64,000 bases of DNA, taken from assembly GCF_932274485.2 (NCBI RefSeq), contig NC_065881.2, positions 80,354,702 through 80,418,701 on the forward strand, written 5' to 3'. A program made the translations under genes and the position numbers. Positions 57,455-64,000 of this stretch are shown piece after piece. Position 1 is the stretch's first letter, and every line of letters starts with the position of its first letter. This DNA is from Patella vulgata (lineage: Eukaryota; Mollusca; Gastropoda; Patellidae). Under the pieces are notes generated by a model. It was not told the origin of the DNA. It saw nothing but the letters and a program-made list of their open reading frames with translations, and did no database searches.

Positions 57455-57469
57455 TATACGACTATATTT

Positions 57470-57532
57470 TTCTAGGAGATGACTTTATATAGCGCCGCAC
57501 CCTTGTCATAATAATAAGTATACAATAGGAAA
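57470..57532 (+). promoter_or_regulatory. Promoter of pseudogene E exon 1
   Basis: GATGACTTTATATAGCGCCG carries a TATA-type box (57484-57492) about 45 bases upstream of the ATG; GCACCCTTGTCATAATAATA and AGTATACAATAGGAAA follow. It is the mirror of 29140-29202. Confidence 0.55.
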
Positions 57533-57578
57533 ATGGAGAAGTTCTTGGTGGGAATTGTCGCTCTTCTTTTAACTAAAG
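57533..57578 (+). pseudogene. Exon 1 of pseudogene E (FAMeT-PAN family)
   Basis: ATG at 57533 opens MEKFLVGIVALLLTKG and ends at a GTAAATG donor. It is intact. The next family sequence downstream is the truncated exon 2 at 60361. Mirror of the orphan exon 1 at 29094-29139, with S/T as the visible difference in the protein. Confidence 0.75.
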
Positions 57579-57726
57579 GTAAATGTTTAAAATCTTAGAT
57601 TTATGTCTAACAATACATAGTCGTCAACCAATTAACCATGATGGAAAATTAATTAAAAAATAGAGTATATTGTCAATTGATATATGATTGTTCAATTTAA
57701 TGATACAATCCATTTATTTAATGCGG

Positions 57727-57948
57727 GTTTGGATAGCCAAATAGTTAGCAGGTGCGCGCTGTATCATAAGGTTTGTCATTGAGTTAACTGGCGTGGTTTT
57801 AATTCCCCGGTTGTAGGGTCGCCCGTCCAACCTCATGGTTTTTCCCCGGGTCCCCCGGTTTCCTCCCACTGCTAATGACCCCTACGCGCAAGCGAGTTAT
57901 TGAAATAAAAATTAAACCAAAAATTAAATGACCGGGTTTGTGTCGAGT
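57727..57948 (+). mobile_element. SINE-2 copy (mirror of 28731-28947)
   Basis: TTTGGATAGCCAAATAGTTA at the head, GGTTTCCTCCCACTGCTAAT in the middle, GTTTGTGTCGAGTG at the end. Confidence 0.75.
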
Positions 57949-58171
57949 GGCCTCAAGTTAACTTCTAGACGCCCTCGCCTAGCCCCCGACTCACGATGTC
58001 GTTTCCATTCTGGGTTTATAAACCCTTCAAGACAAATGATCTTATTAGACACCTGGCTAATGTATCATATTAGGTTTAACTATCAATACATGATTATCAG
58101 ACAAAGAATGTTTACATAAAATAGTCCAGCTACAAGTTGATGTTACATAATGACTAATGAATGCCAGGAGG

Positions 58172-59085
58172 ACCACCAGACGTGGCGATAGCGGACAGGT
58201 TGATATTTCACGTGTCAAGATGGTACGAAGCGTCTATAACATCTGTCGCTATGTAACACATCGCTAGCCTGCGATATTTACTGGATTAGGATCCGATTTG
58301 CTGCCCAACTTTCATTCGTGATTTAATCATGAAGTGGATAATTGAGACTATGTTTTTTTTATCGTACAGACTTTAGTAATGGTGATAGAGGCTAGGCCGA
58401 AAATTCAATCGCTAATTTCTCGGTTCAGAGTAGATCAATTTCACTGAAATTTTCAGCAAATTCCCTTGACAATATTTAGTTTTATAATATTATAGTGAGA
58501 ACTGCTAGCGTTTTATCTAATCTCCCATAATGTATCTTTAATGCATGTATCTTTATTTAATGCATGTTACTTATACTGTATACGGTACATTGGCACTAGT
58601 TATTTAGATATTCAAAGATGTAAAAAGGGCGTGCTAGCAGATTGCACTGTTTAAAATTATATCGTGCCTGATAGTGTCCACGTAAAATCTTGTCTTTTAC
58701 TAGAAGCTAAATAAATATAAATAATGCTGGTACAACAAAGATTCATTCACTCATTCATGAAATATTTTACGTAGAGAATTATATTTTTCTTGTAATTATT
58801 CAAGTAAACTACAGCAGTAGCACAAACGTTAGTTAGCTACATCAATTTCCGAAACAGAATTATCGGGTGTTCTCAAACTAATACCCATGCCCTGCCTCGT
58901 GTACGACACTCGTTAAAACTTATCTCTAATTGGAGCGATAGCTTGGTTGAAACTTATGGATAGAAGATGACGAAAGTCCAATAGCTACTTGGCTGTTTGA
59001 AGTACTAAGAAACTGTAATTGAGAAAGAACGCCTGACATTCTCGAGATTTTCTTCACGCAACAAAAGAGAACGAAACAAACATTA
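58172..59085. other. AT-rich stretch outside the palindrome, nothing recognised
   Basis: A phrase GATATTTACTGGATTAGGAT with CCGATTTGCTG near 58275 resembles 46425-46450. Doubled AATGCATGT phrases occur near 58540-58565. No gene is seen. Confidence 0.35.
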
Positions 59086-59091
59086 TACTTT

Positions 59092-59447
59092 GCTACCCTT
59101 GAGTGGCTCAGCGGGTAGACGTTGGGTTTCTAACCTGAAAGGCGCGTGTTCGATACCTTCATTGACCGAGAAAGTTCATCGGGATATTCCGGCGTGGTAC
59201 CCCCTTGTCAGTGATGCAGGACAAGGTACAAGGTATAGTCGTTCAGATGGGACGAAAAACCGAGATCCCGTGTACAAATTGGCGTGCGCGTAAAAGATCC
59301 CTTGGCAGTTGGAATTCGATATAAGAGTAGGCCGTAGTGTCGCTGTTCGGGCAAGATTTCCCTCGTAGCACAATGTATGACGCATGCCCGTCTTAGTCCA
59401 GTCGGAGCAAAACAGTAGGATGTAAAACCCCATTTCATTTCATTTTA
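59092..59447 (+). mobile_element. SINE-1 copy, full length, variant head
   Basis: Head TTGAGTGGCTCAGCGGGTAG (box A), CGTGTTCGATACCTTC (box B), body and the tail TGTAAAACCCCATTTCATTT. The head differs from the copy at 59463, suggesting a subfamily. Confidence 0.85.
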
Positions 59448-59462
59448 GCCTATGTTGACTAG

Positions 59463-59800
59463 GGGAGCCATGGTGGCTAAGTGAGTAAGACGCTGGCTCG
59501 CTAGCCTGGAGGTCGCGGAATCGCTCCCGGTCTTGGCCGAGAATGTTTCCCCTTGTAAGAGGTGCAGGACGGATAGTCTGACAAGGACAGCTGTCTAGTC
59601 GTTCGGATGGGGCGAAACACCGTGGCCTCGTGTACACATTGGCGTACACGTAAAAGATCCCTTGGAATTCGATGTAAGAGTAGGCCGCAGCGTCACTGTC
59701 CGGGCAAAATGTCCCATATAGCACACTGCATAGTGTATGGCCGTCTTCATTAGACCAGTCGGGGCAGAAAAGTAGGACGTTAAACCCCATTTCATTTTTA
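59463..59800 (+). mobile_element. SINE-1 copy, full length
   Basis: Head GGGAGCCATGGTGGCTAAGT with box A, then CTAGCCTGGAGGTC, a worn box B (GGAATCGCTCCCGG), the body and the tail GGACGTTAAACCCCATTTCA. It is the clearest evidence that SINE-1 comes from a tRNA. Confidence 0.88.
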
Positions 59801-59924
59801 TGTTGACTACTTTTAAGATTCTATCTCTTTGCAGTCCTTTCCAACACCAGTGACACCAATTTATGTATTCATAATTAGACGTCGAAATATTAAAAACAAT
59901 TATAAGAGTGGGGGTGTGTGGGGA

Positions 59925-59980
59925 AATTACTAAGTGGCAACTCCATGATATAGAACTTTTAAAAGGTGTTCACAAAGCGA
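59925..59980 (+). pseudogene. End of intron 1 of pseudogene E
   Basis: AGTGGCAACTCCATGATATA and GAACTTTTAAAAGGTGTTCAC match the sequence just before exon 2 of gene A (2498-2545). The exon 2 acceptor itself is missing. Confidence 0.6.
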
Positions 59981-60039
59981 AAATATGCCAATTTTCAATT
60001 CCTTTGGCCTTGATCCCACTAATTATGAAATAAAATGAT

Positions 60040-60362
60040 ATGGAATGGGGTTTAACGCTCTACGTTTCTGCACCGACTGGGCTATTGCAGATGGGCAAAC
60101 ACCACAAGAGAAAGTTTGCCCGGCCCAGACAGCGGCGATACGACCTACTCTGATTTCGAATTCTAACTGTCAAGGATTCTTCTTTTACGTGCACGACAAT
60201 GTGTACACGGGTCCTTAGTGTTTCGCCCCATCGAAACAACAATACGTTTCCCTTGTCGGGCCCTCCGTCCTGCACGACTGATGAACTTTCTCGGCCAACA
60301 ACAGGATGTCACACTAGACCTCCAGGTTATTTTGTAGCCAATATCTTACTCACTAAGCCACC
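60040..60362 (-). mobile_element. SINE-1 copy that replaced the start of exon 2 of pseudogene E
   Basis: The tail end is GGAATGGGGTTTAACGC at the left; the head CTAAGCCACCG at the right abuts exon 2 sequence at CCGTTGGAAAGG. About 300 bp of exon 2 are absent, so insertion came with a deletion or later loss. Confidence 0.75.
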
Positions 60363-60503
60363 GTTGGAAAGGAGGATTGTTAGAGCTGGGAAAAGGCAGT
60401 GAACTTGGTACTGACAGGATATCTTTTCATACAATCACTCCTGTGGAATTCAACTATGTTTTCCTATTGACTGGATGGGGAAGTACTGGCTGCTAGGTTA
60501 TAG
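60361..60503 (+). pseudogene. Truncated exon 2 of pseudogene E
   Basis: The 3' third of a FAMeT exon: RWKGGLLELGKGSELGTDRI, SFHTITPVEFNYVFLLTGWG and STGC, then a TAG stop where the family has TGG, then VIG and an intact GTAAGATAT donor. No exon 3 lies downstream within the window. The protein part is closest to gene A (GKGGEFGT, TPVEF). The loss of the first two thirds and the stop make it non-functional. Confidence 0.85.
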
Positions 60504-60517
60504 GTAAGATATAAATA

Positions 60518-61208
60518 ACATATTAGTGACATTTGGCAAGCAGAAGTTTTACCATCCGTATCACGTATCCGTATAGTATACGTGACATGTTGCTTCAATG
60601 CAGTTTTGGGTTTTTTTCAGATTTTCGCGTCGCGTACGTTTGCATCGCTGAGCTGAGCTGAGCTTAGTTCTATTACAGCTTGATGACAGATATCTACCAA
60701 GATCAGCATCAGTACTAGTCAAGTGCCTAGCCTACAATTTCTCGGTGCGAGTGAAGTCGTTCGATAGTCGCTGAGCTATTAAAAAAACCAGCAATTTTTG
60801 TTTTCACTAATGTATCATTTCAGAAAGTTTAGATTTGCTAGGTCCCACCTGCCTAAAGTTAGCACGTAGATCAACCAGCACGCAGACAGACGGGAAAAGT
60901 ATGAAAATCCCGAGAAAAACCCATCAAAAATAATGATTAAATTTCAGTCTTTATCATGGTTTAATCACAACAAATATACACCTTCGTGTTATAGGATACA
61001 ACCTTTCAGCGTCTAAAAATAGCAAAAAAAGACCGTAAAAAGACGACTATGCTATACGGACCTTTTCCGTATGAAAGCTGTTCGATACGTGCTGCCGTAT
61101 CCGTGTTCCGTATCACGTACGAGAAATATACACACATTGATGACGTCACACGCAAAATCAATACGGATACGCGATACGGACCAAGAATTTACGCGTGCCA
61201 AAAGTCTC
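60518..61208. mobile_element. MITE-like element with TACGTATCCGTAT-rich inverted ends
   Basis: The left end TTAGTGACATTTGGCAAGCA, then CCATCCGTATCACGTATCCG, pairs with the right end CGGATACGCGATACGG, then GCCAAAAGTCTCTAA. Gene A has uninterrupted sequence at this place (AAATAACATTTTGTACCATC). About 690 bp, no open frame of note. Confidence 0.65.
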
Positions 61209-61448
61209 TAATGTACCATCTATCCGAAAGGTCAATGAAATTCAAAGCCAAAATAGTGCAATAGTACGCGAATTTCACAGGATTTGAAAAATAGTAAGCT
61301 TACTCTGTCTCCTGTACGACATCCGTTGCTAAGATACTGACATATAAGTTGGATACACGAATGTAATTGTAGGTGAAATATATCGTCATGGATGTTTCTT
61401 TCACTGACAAGGAAACTGATAAAAATAATAAATAACAACAATAATATA

Positions 61449-61837
61449 CTATTCAAAAAAAGTAGGGGATATTTGATTTTGGGGGCATAATACTAAAATA
61501 TGCAAATGACTACGAAAAAAGTCACTATAGAACCTAACAGAAGAAACATTCCAGTTACATGTGACGCCCAAACGCACCAATAGCTACCGCATGGAATGCA
61601 GGTGATGCTTGGGATCATCATGGGGGTCCAACCCAAGATTTGCACGACTATGACTTTGAATGTTACAGTCATTGTGGCATTGAATTCCAGGGTGGAAACA
61701 TCAGTTTAATTGTTTTAGTGACCAGAAAACAAATTTTGATATGCGTCGGCTTACCCAAAATGAAAGGTTACGTGCCCTTGGCATGCTACAGATCGGCACA
61801 ACACAGGCGGTTGTGGCGCGGACGATGAATGTTTCTC
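61449..61837 (+). mobile_element. Tc1-like transposon, 5' part (second copy of 7666-9181)
   Basis: CTATTCAAAAAAAGTAGGGG with a TA before it, the 5' untranslated part and the start of the transposase (MRRLTQNERLRALGMLQIGT to MNVS) match 9181-8795 in reverse with few changes. It is cut off at 61837 where Ty3-type sequence begins. Confidence 0.88.
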
Positions 61838-62710
61838 GACGCGACAAACAATCTACAATATTGTTCTTTCCTGGAATGTACTTCACGATGTACCTGTATG
61901 GCTGCATACGTAGGACCCAACGTTCTTTTCTTGCACTTGGTTTCGATTTTGGAGAGTAAATAAATTCAAGTGGTTTATGGTCTGTCAGAAGTTCAAAATC
62001 AGTTCCATAAATATAAGGGTGGAACCTCTCACATGCCCATACTAGTGCAAGGGCTTCTTTTTCTGTTTGGGAATATCTTTGCTCTACATCCGACAAACTC
62101 TTACTTGCATAACTTATTACACGATTCTCTCCATTCTGTTCTTGTACCAATACAGCCCCTAGTCCCACTGGACTAGCATCAGCAATCACCAATGTCTTTG
62201 CAGTCTTGTCGAAATATGCTAATTCGTTGAATGCATATCTTTGTTCTGAACCCCATTCAAATTTTTCTCCTTTTCTTGTCAATCTCCGCAGAGGTTCGGA
62301 GATTGTCGCCATATTTTCGATGAACCGTCCTGTACAGTTCACAAGTTCAAGGAAACTTCTAACTTCACTTGCTGAAGTTGGTTCTCTAGTCTCCGTAATG
62401 GCTCTTACTTTTACATCTGCTGGTGCCAAACCTTTCACAGACAATACATGGCCCATAAATTTCAACTTAGGTAACTTGAATAAACATTTCTCTGGATTCA
62501 AGGTCATTCCCTTACTCCGAATAACGTCTAAAACTTTCTTCAATCTTCGATCATGTTCCTCATCTGATTTAGCATGAACAATAATATCATCCATTATATT
62601 CTCCGTTCCTTCGCAACGTTGAAGAATCTGCTTAAGTACTTTCTAGTACATTTCAGGTGCACAGGATATTCCGAACATCAGTCGTTTATAACGATATAAG
62701 CCTTTATGAG
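61838..62710 (-). mobile_element. Ty3/gypsy-type pol fragment (RT end and RNase H), fossil
   Basis: The minus strand carries MDDIIVHAKSDEEHDRRLKK (the catalytic aspartate pair of the RT), the block FMGHVLSVKGL, and an RNase H part with LVIADASPVGLGAVLVQ, ISYASKSLSD and LTDHKPLEF, ending PGKNNIVDCLSRRE. It is a truncated piece with no LTR, protease, integrase or gag beside it, wedged between Tc1 and SINE fragments. Broken; moderate age. Confidence 0.85.
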
Positions 62711-62721
62711 TGATAAATGTA

Positions 62722-62800
62722 GTTTGTCTGGCCCTGTGCTCTGCACCTCTAACAAGGGGAAACCACGTCGGAAACCTCGATGAACTTTTACCATCAGCTT
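62722..62800 (-). mobile_element. SINE-1 internal fragment
   Basis: GGCCCTGTGCTCTGCACCTC, ACAAGGGGAAACCACGTCGG and GATGAACTTT follow the SINE-1 middle. Confidence 0.55.
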
Positions 62801-62814
62801 GTCCTCGATTTTGC

Positions 62815-63328
62815 AGGACCTGTGTACGAATGTATCGATCCTGGGTTTGTGTAGTGGCTCTAGGACGACCTGAACGAGGTCTGTCATCAACATTGTGTAT
62901 TTGTTAGTACCAGTTCAACAGTCTGCAGTTCACAGATTGTGACACATTAAGCGTGGTGGCTACTGCTCGCTGTGTAGAACCCATTTGAAGCATGCCAATA
63001 GCATGTAGACGTTCATCATGTTGAAGACGTTCCATTGCAAATTAAACATAACACACTCAAGCAAAGATACGCTAAACAGTAAAACTTATGCAAGAATCGA
63101 TAGGAAAGCAAACATGGATAGGATAAACCAGCACGTGGCAGTTTTCATCAATCCTTCCTTGAAGTGTCAAATTTGACAATGAACACCTCCAACATGTATG
63201 ACGCTATTGCGTGTCGCATGTGCATCTCAGTGGTTCTGTTGGGGCGATAAGTTCTTCATTTGTGAACATCTGTGACTATTTATCATATCACAACCTGCAT
63301 AGGTATTTGCATTTCAATATCCCCTAAT
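62815..63328 (-). mobile_element. Tc1-like transposon fragment of the second type
   Basis: The minus strand opens MERLQHDERLHAIGMLQMGS at 63036 and later reads DDRPRSGRPRATTQTQD, a Tc1 transposase N-terminus with a few damaged codons between. The 5' non-coding part (ACATAACACACTCAAGCAAA) is the same as in the deleted element at 20840-20935, and the end ATATCCCCTAAT is the worn terminal repeat. Confidence 0.8.
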
Positions 63329-63334
63329 AACACT

Positions 63335-63870
63335 AGCTCACCCAGTCCCCAAATTACACACGCCACTATTATATAATAACACTAGACCACCAACCCCCAA
63401 TTCTGAAGCAGCCTTCGCCCCTATTAGAAATAAAATCGCGTCATATGAAACATAATAACATCATTATTGTTGTTATTGTTTGAATTAGTCCTTTTTATTG
63501 AATATTATAGACTGCTTGTTAAGATATTTTGTATTTTATTGTATTTTTCTATTATGCCATGTTTTATTGTCATGTCTATAGAATTGAAGAAAAAAAATAT
63601 AATAACACTATTGCTTGGAAAATACTTTCCCTGCGACATCCTCATCATGTAAATAGAGGTTAACCTCCAAGGGAAAAGCTAAAGCAATAGCTGCGCTTGT
63701 CAGGTGCGTCTTGAAATATAACAAAATGTTCCAGCTTTGTGAAACTGTAATATCTGAATAGAAATGTATTTTCATCAATAAAGTATGTTATATTATGATG
63801 GAACATATTCAAGTGTAGTCAGTGATCCAGGACATAATTTAACAGTCCTATACATGCTACGAACACAATT
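63335..63870 (+). repeat. Third copy of a palindrome-arm segment (compare 32010-32670)
   Basis: CACGCCACTATTATATAATA, ACACTAGACCACC, AATAGCTGCGCTTGTCAGG, AAATGTTCCAGCTTTGTGAA, AACTGTAATATCTGAATAGA and AGTGTAGTCAGTGATCCAGG follow the order in the left arm. So this segment was itself a mobile or duplicated unit. Confidence 0.65.
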
Positions 63871-64000
63871 ATTCTTAAAAAATATGTATTAGGCCAAACA
63901 AAAAATTTCTGTTTCCGATAACCCGAGCGACCCATTACAAAACCTGCCGACTCTTTAAACTATTTTAGTGTCGAGAGAAATAAAAAAAAATCTTTTTTTG
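63871..64000. other. Window end, nothing recognised
   Basis: Unique sequence with A runs. Confidence 0.3.

Larger units (their letters stand above)
46901..58171. repeat. Right arm of the large palindrome
   Basis: Inverted counterpart of 28510-38613. It is longer mainly through an extra 1.2 kb at 51581-52770. The outer border is GAATGCCAGGAG at 58160-58171, facing CTCCTGGCATTC at 28510. Confidence 0.9.

Noticed and set aside
59463-59545. Possible tRNA gene
   Set aside because: Box A and box B are recognisable but no closed cloverleaf is seen, and the same block heads a dispersed family with a common body and tail: it is a SINE head.
62206-62577. 123-residue plus-strand frame
   Set aside because: It is the antisense shadow of the Ty3/gypsy pol fragment.

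Overview
The window looks like nuclear DNA of a marine invertebrate, most probably a mollusc. It is AT-rich, genes are split by introns with GT/AG borders, and two families of tRNA-derived SINEs, Tc1-like transposons, a DIRS/Ngaro-type retroelement, a Penelope-like fragment and many foldback elements are present. There is no rRNA gene, no free-standing tRNA gene, no CRISPR array and no bacterial operon. The species is inferred from repeat style only and is not certain.

The only clear host genes are members of one family of small secreted proteins. Each complete gene has three exons: a 46-bp exon with most of a signal peptide, a 447-450 bp exon with a farnesoic acid O-methyltransferase-like (FAMeT, Methyltransf_FA) domain, and a 260-bp exon with a PAN/apple-like cysteine domain. 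Three copies look intact: gene A (382-4594, +), gene C (34179-38092, -) and gene D (47395-51321, +). Broken or orphan parts lie at 16621, 23103-23362, 29094-29139, 41701-42258, 57533-57578 and 60361-60503.

Layout. 1-5180: gene A, with a SINE, tandem repeats and a Penelope-like fragment in intron 1 and a MITE in intron 2. 5186-10430: a TTAA-flanked MITE, then an old DIRS/Ngaro-like retroelement on the minus strand, split by a Tc1 transposon and a SINE fragment. 10800-18360: tandem repeats, a 3.4-kb foldback element with pieces of a cysteine-rich gene, and a decayed exon 1. 18369-20953: a deleted Tc1 that received a THAP/P-like element. 21000-24700: AT-rich degenerate repeats and a rearranged family fragment. 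24717-28509: an LTR element without recognisable pol. 28510-58171: a large palindrome, arms of about 10.1 and 11.3 kb around an 8.3-kb spacer, carrying genes C and D as mirror copies. 58172-64000: pseudogene E remains, four SINEs, Tc1 and Ty3/gypsy fragments, and a third copy of part of the palindrome arm.

The genes probably act outside the cell, since signal peptide, FAMeT and PAN domains suggest a ligand- or carbohydrate-binding secreted protein. That role is inferred. Genes C and D differ at about nine coding bases, of which I count eight as amino-acid changing, so this may be a recently duplicated and diversifying family.
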